Positions 8,064 to 16,373 of a DNA stretch of 48,372 bases are shown here, in pieces (position 1 is the stretch's first letter; each line of letters begins with the position of its first letter). Location: contig JACZJQ010000033.1 in the NCBI GenBank assembly GCA_014860455.1, positions 1 to 48,372 of the forward strand. Direction: 5' to 3'. Under the pieces are notes generated by a model that saw nothing but the letters and a program-made list of their open reading frames with translations, did not search any database and was not told the origin of the DNA. Made by a program: the position numbers and the translations under genes. The stretch is from Bryobacteraceae bacterium (GTDB taxonomy: Bacteria; Acidobacteriota; Terriglobia; Bryobacterales; Bryobacteraceae).

Positions 8064-9179
8064 CTAAGCAGTGGCGGCCCGCGCCGCAGGTTCCTGTTCC
8101 ATAGCGAACGACACCAGGCGGCTGAGCGCGGCCGGTTCGATGTCCTCGGGAACCGATTGTCCGGCGCAGAGGAACGACACCGGGAGCGCTGAGCTCATAG
8201 CGAGGGCAAGGATGCCGCCGCAGCCGGCGGCCTCATCAAGCCTGGTGAAGATCAAACGAGACGGCGAGTAGGAAGACCAGAAGGCGAGCGCCGATTCCAT
8301 ATCGCGGAAGCGGGTGGAGGCGTTCAGCACGAGTTGGACCTCGATCTCGCTGCGGGAGCGGAACAACCGCGCCCATTCGGCGGCCAGGTCAGCCTCGCCT
8401 GGCCCGTAACCTGGGGTGTCGACGAGCAACAACCGCTTGTTGCGGTGGGCTTCGAGACAGCGCATCAGGTCGCCGGGCGTTTCCGCGCAATCGAAGGGCA
8501 GGCCGAGTATGGCGGCGTAGCTGCGCAACTGATCGGCGGCAGCAACGCGAAACGAGTCGGTCGAGATGATGGCGGCAGGCAGGCCCTGCGAGACGCCGGC
8601 GGCTACCGCCAGTTTCGCCAGGGTGGTGGTTTTTCCCGATCCAGGCGGTCCCACCAGCACGACGATCTTGCGCGCGGCGGCGTCGCGGCCGACTCCGGGG
8701 CTCACCTGGAGCCGAGATTCGAGCTCCGCGGCCAAAGTTCGTTGGAGGTCGCGTTCAGAAGGAATCTCCCTTTGGTGCGCGCGGCCCAACCGGCGTTCGA
8801 TGTGGAAGACCAGTTCCGAGGAGAGCTCTGGCGGAAAGCCGAGATCGCCCAGTCTCGCAGCCACGGGCGCGAGAGCGGCGTCGGAGTGGTAGGCGGCGGC
8901 GGCAAGGTGGCGGAGCAGCGCGTTCATGCGAGCCAGATCGCGCTGGAGCCCGGCGACCTGCTCGGCGAGTCCCGAGGTTTCCAGCGATGTGGCGGGCGTC
9001 TCAGACCGATCGGCGCAGGCGGAATCGAACAGCACCTCATAGCCGGCGGAGCCTTGCTCGTGGCCAGCGATGCGGCGTGACTCCACCAGGAGCGCGTCGT
9101 CTCCCAGTTCGAGGCGTGCCTGCGCGACGGCGGCTTCAACGGTCTGGGCAAAGTACGATCGCCTGGTCTGGCTATTCAT
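8064..9179 (-). CDS. flhF: SRP-family GTPase FlhF, flagellar placement
   Basis: 371 residues. An N-terminal basic/acidic B region (1-150) precedes the SRP-type NG domain: P-loop GPPGSGKTTT (177-186), TDSFRVAAADQLR (G2 area), DTPGYGP (254-260, G3) and TRLDEA (312-317, G4-like). FlhF is a signal-recognition-particle-type GTPase that places and promotes assembly of polar flagella and often feeds sigma-54-dependent flagellar expression. Its start overlaps the end of flhA by 8 bp, so the two are translationally coupled. The usual partner ATPase gene flhG (fleN/ylxH) is not between flhF and fliA here, as it commonly is elsewhere; it may lie outside the window. Confidence 0.95.
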   Translation of the reverse strand: MNSQTRRSYFAQTVEAAVAQARLELGDDALLVESRRIAGHEQGSAGYEVLFDSACADRSETPATSLETSGLAEQVAGLQRDLARMNALLRHLAAAAYHSDAALAPVAARLGDLGFPPELSSELVFHIERRLGRAHQREIPSERDLQRTLAAELESRLQVSPGVGRDAAARKIVVLVGPPGSGKTTTLAKLAVAAGVSQGLPAAIISTDSFRVAAADQLRSYAAILGLPFDCAETPGDLMRCLEAHRNKRLLLVDTPGYGPGEADLAAEWARLFRSRSEIEVQLVLNASTRFRDMESALAFWSSYSPSRLIFTRLDEAAGCGGILALAMSSALPVSFLCAGQSVPEDIEPAALSRLVSFAMEQEPAARAATA

Positions 9180-11349
9180 GGTTAGGCGCTCCTTTCAAAA
9201 CACCGAAACTGACCACACGCACTGAAGACGGGACTTCCCCGTGTGACAACACCGCCGCCTGGGGGGTGCGGGATTCGATCATCTGGCGCAGGAAGTACCT
9301 TGCGCCTGAGCCCACCAGGATCACCGCGCCGGCTTGAGCCGCTGCAACGCCAGAACTGACGGCGTCGACGATCTCCCGGACCTTGTGCGGGGAGAGATTG
9401 AGATGCGAGGCGTGCTCACCGTGCTCGACCGACCGTTCGATTTCGCCTTCCAGGTCGGGGTCGAGGAAGAAGACGCCGAGTTCATTGCTGGAATTCAGGT
9501 AGGGTTGGACGACGCTGCGGCGGATGGCCTGCCGCGCGTATTCAGTCGTGAGAACCGGATTTCGCGTCACGGCCGCGGCTTCGCTCAGAGCTTCGAGGAT
9601 GGTGGCGGCATCGCGGATGGAGACGCGTTCGCGGAGCAGATTCTGGAAGACTTTCTGAACGGCGCCGAGAGGAACCAGTTTGGGGACGAGGTCTTCGACA
9701 AGCTTGGGATTGTCCTCGGCAACGCGGTCAAGCACCTTCTTCGCGTCCTGGCGGGAGAAGATCTCATGAGCGTGGCGGCGGACCAGTTCCGAGACGTGGG
9801 TTCCGAGAACGGAGATGGTGTCGACGACCGTGTAGCCCTCGACGCGAAGCCGTTCGGCCTGGTTTGAAGGGACCCAGAATGCCGGTATGCCGAAGGCCGG
9901 CTCGATGGCGGGCGAAGCGTTGGGAGGCACAACGCCCGGCTTGGGCGGGATGGCGAGTTCGCAGCCCTGGACGAGCTCGTAGCGGGCCAGTTCGACGCCC
10001 TTCAGCATGACCGAGTATTCACGGACCTTCAGCGAGAGGTTGTCGGTGACGCGGACCGAAGGTAGCAGGTAGCCCATCTGAGTGGCCATCTGGCGGCGGA
10101 TGCCGGCGATGCGGCGCAGGAGCGGAGAATTTGCTCCTCCTTCGACCAACTTCACCAGGCCGAGGCCGACCTCGATGGAGAGCGGCTCGACCCGCAGGAG
10201 CGAGTCGAGGTTCTCGCGCGGCGGGGCGGGTCTGGAGTCAACTTCGTGTTGCACGGTCTCGGCCATCTGGCGAGTCCGGAGGTTCCAGGCGGCATAGCCG
10301 ATACCGCCGCCGAGCAGCAGGAAAGGAACGGTGGGCAGACCTGGGAACAGACCCATGGCGACAAGCGCTCCGGAGGCCATGAGCAGCGGCTGCGGGGCAT
10401 TGAGGACCTGCTTGTGGAAGTCCGACCCCATGTCCTCTTCAGAGCCTGCTCGGGTGACGATCAATCCGCCGGCGATGGAGATCATCAGCGCCGGGATGAC
10501 GGTGACCAGGCCGTCGCCGATGGTGAGCACGGTGTAGGTTTCGAGCGCCTGCACCATGTCGAGGCCGTGCTGGAAGACGCCAATGAGGAAGCCGGCGATG
10601 ATATTGATGGCCGTGATGAGGATGCTGGCCACGGCGTCGCGCTGAGTGAAACGGGTGGCGCCGTCCATGGCTCCGTAGAACTCGGCCTCGGCGGAGAGGG
10701 CCTTGCGGCGGACCTTGGCCTCGTTCTCGTTGATCAGACCGGCATTGAGGTCGGCATCAATCGACATCTGCTTGCCAGGGAGGGCGTCGAGGGTGAACCT
10801 GGCCGTGACCTCGGAGATGCGCACCGCGCCGTGGTTGATGACCACGTACTGGATAGCAATGAGGACGAGGAAGATCACCACGCCGATGACGAAGTTGCCT
10901 CCGACCACGAAGTTGCCGAAGCTCTCGATCACTTCACCTGCAGCCGAGGTTCCCTGCGAACCATTCAGCAGTATGAGCCGCGAACTGGAGACGTTCAGAG
11001 CAAGGCGGAACAGCGTCATCAGCAGCAGCGTGGTGGGGAAGACGCTGAATTCAGAGGGCTTCCGGATGTACATGGAGACCAGCAGCACGACCGTGGAAAG
11101 GGTGATGTTGGCGCTGATCAGGAAGTCGAGCAGAAACGATGGCAGCGGGGTTACCATCGCCAGCAGGATGCCGAGCACGGCGGCCGGGACGGCGACATTG
11201 CCGCGAACAAGCCGCTTCAAGCCGCTCTTCAGCGGCCCTGGGGCGGCCGTTGCCGTTCGCCTTGCGGCGGGATGAGACGGCCTCTCCGCAGAGTTGAAGG
11301 GAGGCGCGGAGTTGGTGGCTCTGGCCGGCATCATGGGACTGGTCGCCAT
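9172..11349 (-). CDS. flhA: Flagellar export apparatus protein FlhA
   Basis: 725-residue inner-membrane subunit of the flagellar type III export gate. The N-terminus has a 45-residue Pro/Ala/Arg-rich extension, then about eight membrane segments (about 50-345) enclosing the conserved FHIPEP-type loop; the region LFRLALNVSSSRLILLNG, and ALPGKQMSIDADLNAG are hallmark sequences. The C-terminal cytosolic domain (about 375-715), which docks chaperone-cargo complexes, ends in HGEVPSSVRVVSFGVL. Length matches the family (about 690-720). The chosen ATG (11349) lacks a good ribosome site; an internal ATG at residue 6 is an alternative. Gene follows flhB by 14 bp. Confidence 0.96.
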   Translation of the reverse strand: MATSPMMPARATNSAPPFNSAERPSHPAARRTATAAPGPLKSGLKRLVRGNVAVPAAVLGILLAMVTPLPSFLLDFLISANITLSTVVLLVSMYIRKPSEFSVFPTTLLLMTLFRLALNVSSSRLILLNGSQGTSAAGEVIESFGNFVVGGNFVIGVVIFLVLIAIQYVVINHGAVRISEVTARFTLDALPGKQMSIDADLNAGLINENEAKVRRKALSAEAEFYGAMDGATRFTQRDAVASILITAINIIAGFLIGVFQHGLDMVQALETYTVLTIGDGLVTVIPALMISIAGGLIVTRAGSEEDMGSDFHKQVLNAPQPLLMASGALVAMGLFPGLPTVPFLLLGGGIGYAAWNLRTRQMAETVQHEVDSRPAPPRENLDSLLRVEPLSIEVGLGLVKLVEGGANSPLLRRIAGIRRQMATQMGYLLPSVRVTDNLSLKVREYSVMLKGVELARYELVQGCELAIPPKPGVVPPNASPAIEPAFGIPAFWVPSNQAERLRVEGYTVVDTISVLGTHVSELVRRHAHEIFSRQDAKKVLDRVAEDNPKLVEDLVPKLVPLGAVQKVFQNLLRERVSIRDAATILEALSEAAAVTRNPVLTTEYARQAIRRSVVQPYLNSSNELGVFFLDPDLEGEIERSVEHGEHASHLNLSPHKVREIVDAVSSGVAAAQAGAVILVGSGARYFLRQMIESRTPQAAVLSHGEVPSSVRVVSFGVLKGAPNHE

Positions 11350-11363
11350 AAGTTGCTTAGCCC

Positions 11364-12422
11364 CTACCTTTTCCCGCCCATGAGCCTGAAGACATAGGCA
11401 AGCACTTCAGCCACGGCGCGGTACAGGTGCGCGGGGATCTCCTGGCCGACGGCGCAGTGCTTGTAAAGCGCCTGGGCCAGAGGCTTGTTCTCGATGACAG
11501 GCACCTGGTGTTCGAGTGCGCGCGCCTTAATCCGTTGGGCAAGATAGTTTTTGCCCTTGGCGACGACTTTCGGCGCCGCCATCGAGTTGATTTCGTATTT
11601 GAGGGCGACGGCGAAGTGGGTCGGATTCATCACAACGGCGGTGGCGGTTTCGACATCGGCCATCATGCGGCGGCGAAGCAGGTCGCGGCGAATGCGGCGA
11701 AGGCGCATCTTGATCTCGGGGCTACCTTCGTTTTGCTTCCATTCGTCGCGGATCTCCTGTTTGGTCATTCGAAGTTCGCGAAGGTACTTCTGCCGTTGCC
11801 GGAACAGGTCAATCGCGCCCCAGACAACCAACAGCGCCACCGAGCGCCAGATTAGGGAGGCCGCTGCCGAGCCTGCCTCCACCGCGCCGGAGTTGAGGTC
11901 CAGCAGTGGAAGGCGGAGAAAATCCTCGAAGCTGTCTGCGATAACGAAGTAGACCGCTAGGAGAATGACGGGTAGGATCAGTGCGGCCGAGAGCGCGGCG
12001 CGCAGGTTCTGGCCGGGGAGTTCGCGGAGTTTTGAGACGGGGTTCAGCTTCTTGAAGTCGGGCGCCAGACGGGCGGTGGCGAAGCCGAACTGAGTCAGCG
12101 ACAACTGAGCCAGCATCATGGAAAAGCACACGGCCGCCCCTGCCGCGAACAGAGGCACGGAGGCCGGCGCCAGGCGTTGCCTGACGAGCGAGGTCACGGA
12201 TAGCTGGTCGAGGTCGATGGTGAAACCGAGGGTGAGCAAGGCGCGGATCTGGTTTTGCAGCGACGGCCACCATTGCCCGGCGAGACCGACGATGAGCGAA
12301 GCGGCTACGGCGAACTGAACAGCGGCGACGAATTCCTTACTGACCGGGAAGCGGCCCTCGCTGCGGGCCTTGCGGATCCGCTGCGGGGTGGCTTTTTCGG
12401 TGCGCTGGGAACGGTCTGACAT
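11364..12422 (-). CDS. flhB: Flagellar export apparatus protein FlhB
   Basis: 352-residue export-gate protein that sets the switch from hook to filament substrates. The N-terminal RTEKATPQRIRKARSEG box is typical. Four membrane segments lie at about 33-50, 88-110, 143-163 and 185-205. The cytosolic domain carries the self-cleavage site N266-P-T-H269 (VMNPTHFAVAL), where cleavage between Asn and Pro drives specificity switching together with FliK (encoded at the head of this operon). The ATG overlaps the fliR stop codon by one base (TGATG), showing translational coupling. Confidence 0.96.
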   Translation of the reverse strand: MSDRSQRTEKATPQRIRKARSEGRFPVSKEFVAAVQFAVAASLIVGLAGQWWPSLQNQIRALLTLGFTIDLDQLSVTSLVRQRLAPASVPLFAAGAAVCFSMMLAQLSLTQFGFATARLAPDFKKLNPVSKLRELPGQNLRAALSAALILPVILLAVYFVIADSFEDFLRLPLLDLNSGAVEAGSAAASLIWRSVALLVVWGAIDLFRQRQKYLRELRMTKQEIRDEWKQNEGSPEIKMRLRRIRRDLLRRRMMADVETATAVVMNPTHFAVALKYEINSMAAPKVVAKGKNYLAQRIKARALEHQVPVIENKPLAQALYKHCAVGQEIPAHLYRAVAEVLAYVFRLMGGKR

Positions 12423-13210
12423 CAGCGTCTGAGCATCCCTTCCAGAGTCGCGGCACTGTGGTCAAAGGCGCGCCGGTAGATGGCAACCCACATCGGTGCC
12501 AGCGCGGCAAGAGCGGCCAATGTGCCCAGCATTTTGATGGGGAAAGCGAGCGAAAGCAGTTGAAGCTGGGATTGGATGCGGCTGACCACGCCCAGGGCGA
12601 TTTCAGCCAGCAGCAACAAGCCGGCGACCGGTAGTGCGAGCCGGACGGAGAGTTCGAAAATCGAGCCTCCGAGGCGCCTGACGGCATCGCCCCAGGCAAT
12701 GGTGGCCGCAGCGCCGCCGACCGGCCAGACTTCCAGGCTGGTGGCAAACGCGCGGATGACGAGGTGGTGGCCGCCGAGGGCAAAGAAGAGCAGGTTGCTG
12801 ACCAGCAAGGCGAGAATCAGAAGCACGCCGCTATCGGCATCGCTGTTGGGGTCGATGCTGGAAGCGTAGGAATAGCCGGCCTGCAGCGCGAACGCCTGCA
12901 TGGCGAATGTCAGCACCTCGCTCAGCAGGGCGACAACGACGCCGACGGCGAGTCCGTATACCGCCTCGCCGGCCAGCGCCCAGGCGAAGGCCGCGGGTGA
13001 CGCCGGCAGGTTCATGGAGGCTGGCAGCAGGGGAACAACGGCAGCAGCCATGGAGACGATGAGCAACGCCCTCACCATTTCAGGGGCCGACTTGACCCCG
13101 GGCAGCGGAACGAAGATGAAAGCGAGGCCAAGCCGGGTCAGGGTGAGCAGAAACCGGGCGAGCAGGTCCCAATCGAGGAATCCGGCGGCGCTGAGGATGC
13201 TATCTGGCAT
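12422..13210 (-). CDS. fliR: Flagellar export apparatus protein FliR
   Basis: 262-residue integral-membrane subunit of the FliPQR export-gate core. It has about six hydrophobic segments and the family features FIFVPLPG near residue 33 and LRLALPVAGLLLLAEIALGVVSRIQPQ-like sequence near 185-212. Size is typical (255-265). Its first 11 bases overlap the end of fliQ and its stop overlaps the flhB start, so fliQ-fliR-flhB form a tightly coupled translation unit. The protein supplies one subunit to the helical export channel formed with FliP and FliQ. Confidence 0.94.
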   Translation of the reverse strand: MPDSILSAAGFLDWDLLARFLLTLTRLGLAFIFVPLPGVKSAPEMVRALLIVSMAAAVVPLLPASMNLPASPAAFAWALAGEAVYGLAVGVVVALLSEVLTFAMQAFALQAGYSYASSIDPNSDADSGVLLILALLVSNLLFFALGGHHLVIRAFATSLEVWPVGGAAATIAWGDAVRRLGGSIFELSVRLALPVAGLLLLAEIALGVVSRIQSQLQLLSLAFPIKMLGTLAALAALAPMWVAIYRRAFDHSAATLEGMLRR

Positions 13211-13469
13211 AGCGCGCGAAATCTCCCAGAATTGAGGCGGCGTATGCGCAGATGCGTATCAGCATCCATGGCAGGAAGACGACGAAGGCCGCGAAGAACG
13301 CAGCCAGCCGCGGCACGCTACCGAAAGCCGGATCCTGGACCGAGGTGACGATCTGAAGCAAGCTGATGACCACCCCGGCGACGAATCCCACGGCGAGCAG
13401 AGGCAGGCAGAGCCAGAAGGTGTTCATCAGGGCTTCGCGGATCAGGTCGACAACCATGTGTTGGTTCAT
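13200..13469 (-). CDS. fliQ: Flagellar export apparatus protein FliQ
   Basis: 89-residue protein with two long membrane helices (about 16-38 and 52-75) and the family signature VVISLLQIVTSVQDPAFGSVP between them. The start MNQHMVVDLIREAL is typical. FliQ packs around the FliP-FliR core of the export gate. It follows fliP by 12 bp and overlaps fliR by 11 bp. Confidence 0.94.
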   Translation of the reverse strand: MNQHMVVDLIREALMNTFWLCLPLLAVGFVAGVVISLLQIVTSVQDPAFGSVPRLAAFFAAFVVFLPWMLIRICAYAASILGDFARYAR

Positions 13470-13481
13470 TCAAATCTCCTG

Positions 13482-14201
13482 TCAGGCGAAGCTTTTCATG
13501 AGCGAGCCGACTACCAGATTCCAGCCATCAACAAGGACGAACAGGAGGATCTTAAACGGGGCGGAGATCATCACTGGCGGCAACTGCACCATGCCGATGG
13601 AGAGCGTGACGCTGGCGACGAGGAGGTCAATTACCAGAAACGGCAGGAAGATGACCGCACCGATCTGAAAGCCCGCCCTTAGCTCCGACAGGACGTAGGC
13701 GGGGGCGAGGATCTTAAGGTCGAGATCTTCGGCTGAACGGGGAGCGGGCGACTTGGATATTTCGATGAACAGCGCGATGTCCTTTTCCCTGGCGAAGCGG
13801 AGCAGGAACTTCTTGACCGGCTTGGAACCCCGTTCCCAAGCCTCGGCGCCGCTGAGATTACCCTGCTCGTAGGGTTGCCATCCCTGGGTGTAGGCCTCCG
13901 AAACGACCGGTTGCATGATCAGGAACGACAGGAAGAGCGCGAGTCCGAGCAGGACCTGGTTGGACGGGGTGGTCTGTGTACCAAGCGCCTGGCGGAGGAA
14001 ATGAAGAACGACAGTAATCCTCAAGAACGGCGTGAGAGAAACGATGAGTGCAGGCAGGAAGGTGAGCGCCGTCAGCAACAGAACGACCTGCATCGCCGAG
14101 GTAGCCGGCGCACTGCCCGGGGCAGGCAGGCCGAACGGGTTTGAGGCGGGTGCGGCGGCCAGAGGAAGCGCTGTTGCGAACAGGCAGAGGGAAGATCTCA
14201 T
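13482..14201 (-). CDS. fliP: Flagellar export apparatus protein FliP
   Basis: 239 residues. A cleavable signal peptide (1-17, ending AAAPA), as usual for FliP, precedes four membrane segments. Conserved parts include LTFLPALIVSLTPFLRITVVLHFLRQALGTQ-type sequence (about 47-80), the periplasmic loop, and MVQLPPVMISAPFKILLFVLVDGW near the C-terminus. It is the central subunit of the export pore. Its ATG overlaps the fliO stop by four bases (ATGA). Confidence 0.96.
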   Translation of the reverse strand: MRSSLCLFATALPLAAAPASNPFGLPAPGSAPATSAMQVVLLLTALTFLPALIVSLTPFLRITVVLHFLRQALGTQTTPSNQVLLGLALFLSFLIMQPVVSEAYTQGWQPYEQGNLSGAEAWERGSKPVKKFLLRFAREKDIALFIEISKSPAPRSAEDLDLKILAPAYVLSELRAGFQIGAVIFLPFLVIDLLVASVTLSIGMVQLPPVMISAPFKILLFVLVDGWNLVVGSLMKSFA

Positions 14202-14509
14202 TGGTTGGCCTCGCCGGAGCGCAACGCCTGACTGAGAACGCCTGAGAATGGGGCGGGTTGAGGTTCGAAGGCGACTCCGCCCGGGAAGGTGGCGACGACG
14301 ATCGCCCGGCCGTCGAGTTCGACGAGATGGATGGTATGCTGCGCAGTCAGTGCGAGCCTGGCCGCGCAGCGCAACGGTTGGGGTCCATTCGGGCGGCGGA
14401 GCCGAGAGAGGAACTGGAGGCTGATATTGCGCCTCCCCAGGAGGTATACGGAACCGCCGAGAAGCGCGAAGACGAAGATGATGGCGACGAGTTGTTCAGT
14501 CCAGGACAT
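14198..14509 (-). CDS. fliO: Flagellar biosynthesis protein FliO-like
   Basis: 103 residues with one N-terminal membrane helix (about 7-25), then a basic linker and a small beta domain (RLALTAQHTIHLVELDGRAIVVAT) resembling the cytosolic domain of FliO, a chaperone that stabilises FliP during gate assembly. The sequence is poorly conserved across bacteria, so the call rests on topology, the LxxxHxLxLVEVxGR-type pattern and its place between fliN and fliP. It overlaps fliP by 4 bp and starts one base after the fliN stop. Confidence 0.85.
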   Translation of the reverse strand: MSWTEQLVAIIFVFALLGGSVYLLGRRNISLQFLSRLRRPNGPQPLRCAARLALTAQHTIHLVELDGRAIVVATFPGGVAFEPQPAPFSGVLSQALRSGEANQ

Positions 14510-14510
14510 G

Positions 14511-14786
14511 TCATTCCTCGATATTGAAGTCGGTGATGCGGATGCCCATGGTGTCCTCGATGATGACGATCTCGCCGAAGCCGACCAGGGATCCGCCGAT
14601 CGAGATGTCGATGTTCTCGCCGGCTGAGCGGTTCATGCGGATGACGCTGCCGATATCGAGGTCGAGGATCTCGCGGACACTCATGATCCGGCGGTCCAGT
14701 TCGACCTCCACCTGCATGGAGACGTCGGCCAGCGGGAGGATCTCCTGCGGGATGGGCGTCGCTTTGGTGGTGAGGGCCGTGGTCAT
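14511..14786 (-). CDS. fliN: Flagellar motor-switch protein FliN (short form)
   Basis: 91-residue C-ring subunit consisting almost only of the SpoA domain: VSMQVEVELDRRIMSVREILDLDIGSVI, then NIDISIGGSLVGFGEIVIIEDTMGIRITDF. It matches canonical FliN in size and sequence. It helps form the switch ring that reverses motor rotation and docks the FliH-FliI export ATPase. Positioned 19 bp after flgE and directly before fliO-fliP-fliQ-fliR. A second, longer SpoA protein is encoded at 6453-7274 in the same operon. Confidence 0.94.
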   Translation of the reverse strand: MTTALTTKATPIPQEILPLADVSMQVEVELDRRIMSVREILDLDIGSVIRMNRSAGENIDISIGGSLVGFGEIVIIEDTMGIRITDFNIEE

Positions 14787-14805
14787 GGCGAAGTCCGGTC
14801 AGCCG

Positions 14806-16053
14806 TTAGCGTTTGAGGTTGATCGTCTCCTGGCTGATCTCGTCGACTGCCGTGACGACGCGGGCGTTGGCCTGATAGCCTCGCTGCAGGACGATGAGGT
14901 TGGTGAATTCGCGCGCGATGTCGACGGTGGAGAATTCGACCGAGCCGCCGAGGATCTGGCCGCGTCCACCGGTGCCGGCGACGCCAATTGCCGGCAGCGC
15001 GGAGCGGGCGCTTAACTGGAAGTTATTGTTGCCGACGGCGATCATGGACTCGGGGTTGCGGACCGAGCACATCGCCAAGCGTCCGACTGCGACCTGCTGT
15101 CCGTTGGAGTACTGCGCCAGCACAACGCCGCCGTCGCCGATACCGACGCGGATCAACTGCGCTGCCGCGTAGCCGTCCTGAGCGTTTGCGGCGACGGCCG
15201 AGGGTTGCGAATACTGCGTGAGCCGGGGGGCCAGGCCATTCCAGAGGTTCCAGTTCACGGTCATGTCGGCGGCGCCGCTATTGAGGCCGGCAATGGTGAT
15301 TGATGGAGGTGCGGTCAGTGCGTCCGGAGTCTCCAGCTTGCCGGATGCATTGAATTGAATGGTCCCTGCTACGGGCGTGATTGGGGTGGTGACATCGGAG
15401 TCGGGGAATGTGAGCGAGTAGTTCCATTCGCCGGGGTTTGCGGTCTTCTCGAATTGGACGGAGACCACGTGAGAGACGCCGAGCGAGTCAAAGACCTCGA
15501 TGGAACTTGTGAAAGTGGAGGCTGGGGGGCCGACAGTTCCGGCAGCATCGAGGTTGAGGTCGAAAGAGATGTTTTGGGTGGCTATTGGGGTCCTCAGCGA
15601 TCCGACAGGGACGAAGACGTCGGTGGCTGGCTGTGTGGTGTCGAGGACTCCATTGACTTCATTCCATCCCTGGACACGGAAGCCGGTTGCGGTGACCAAC
15701 TGGCCTTCTTTGTTGACCTGGAGGTTGCCGCCGCGGGTGTACAACTGAGCGGAGGTGTTTGGATCCTTGACCACAAGAAAGCCGTCACCCTGAATGGCAA
15801 CGTCCAGCGGCCCGCTGGATGCCTGGATGGCGCCCTGGGAGAACTGGCGGATGGTGGTGGGGCGGGCGACGCCGAAACCGACCTGGGTGGTACCCAACCC
15901 GGCGCCGAGCGATTGCGTGACCAGGTCGCTGAAGGAAACAACACTGGCTTTATAGCCCGGCGTGTTCAAATTGGCGAGATTGTTGCCAACCACATCGACG
16001 GCCGTGGTGTGGGCGCCGAGAGCGGAAAGGGCGGTTGAAAAAGATGTAAACAT
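14806..16053 (-). CDS. flgE: Flagellar hook protein FlgE
   Basis: 415 residues. N-terminal D0 rod signature NNLANLNTPGYKAS (about 24-37), a central hook-type domain with a FlgE D2 region (about 140-290, SFDLNLDAAG, SIEVFDSLGVSHVVSVQF), and C-terminal D0 heptads (EFSTVDIAREFTNLIVLQRGYQANARVV... then DEISQETINL). It forms the hook joining rod and filament. Length is typical (400-430). It follows flgD by 47 bp; fliK, flgD and flgE adjacent form a hook-building block. Confidence 0.95.
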   Translation of the reverse strand: MFTSFSTALSALGAHTTAVDVVGNNLANLNTPGYKASVVSFSDLVTQSLGAGLGTTQVGFGVARPTTIRQFSQGAIQASSGPLDVAIQGDGFLVVKDPNTSAQLYTRGGNLQVNKEGQLVTATGFRVQGWNEVNGVLDTTQPATDVFVPVGSLRTPIATQNISFDLNLDAAGTVGPPASTFTSSIEVFDSLGVSHVVSVQFEKTANPGEWNYSLTFPDSDVTTPITPVAGTIQFNASGKLETPDALTAPPSITIAGLNSGAADMTVNWNLWNGLAPRLTQYSQPSAVAANAQDGYAAAQLIRVGIGDGGVVLAQYSNGQQVAVGRLAMCSVRNPESMIAVGNNNFQLSARSALPAIGVAGTGGRGQILGGSVEFSTVDIAREFTNLIVLQRGYQANARVVTAVDEISQETINLKR

Positions 16054-16100
16054 GAACTCTCCTTATCTTTGCTTTGCGGTCGCTTGGAGCCTTGACCCGG

Positions 16101-16373
16101 CTATGGCTCGGTGGTTTCCGCGGTCTGGGACGCAGCCAGAAACTCCGAAATCGCCTTGACGTCCTTTCGCATGGCCGCCGTTTGCTCCAACTGGCTGAAC
16201 TGCGTGAGTTGGGTCATGAACTCGACGCCATCGGCGGGATTCATCGGGTTCTGGTATCGCAACTGAGCCACGAGAAGCTGCATGAAGATATCCTGGTTGG
16301 CCAGCCGGTCGGTCATCGCCGCCACATCAGGCGCGGCGCTCGATCCGGCGCCAACTCCATTGATTGCACTCAT
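16101..16373 (-). CDS. flgD: Hook-capping protein FlgD, minimal form
   Basis: 90 residues containing the conserved FlgD N-terminal region: [41 protein letters not shown] (residues about 24-64). FlgD caps the growing hook and allows FlgE to polymerise. Full FlgD is about 220-230 residues with FLN-like and fibronectin-like domains; those domains are absent here, as in some other short FlgD proteins (for example Bacillus-type relatives). The gene overlaps fliK by four bases (ATGA). No frameshifted remnant of a C-terminal domain is seen in the 47 bp before flgE, so the short form seems natural. Confidence 0.9.
   Translation of the reverse strand: MSAINGVGAGSSAAPDVAAMTDRLANQDIFMQLLVAQLRYQNPMNPADGVEFMTQLTQFSQLEQTAAMRKDVKAISEFLAASQTAETTEP

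Noticed and set aside
10246-11397. 383-residue plus-strand open frame opposite flhA
   Set aside because: His/Asp/Gly-rich antisense shadow; FlhA on the other strand is certain.
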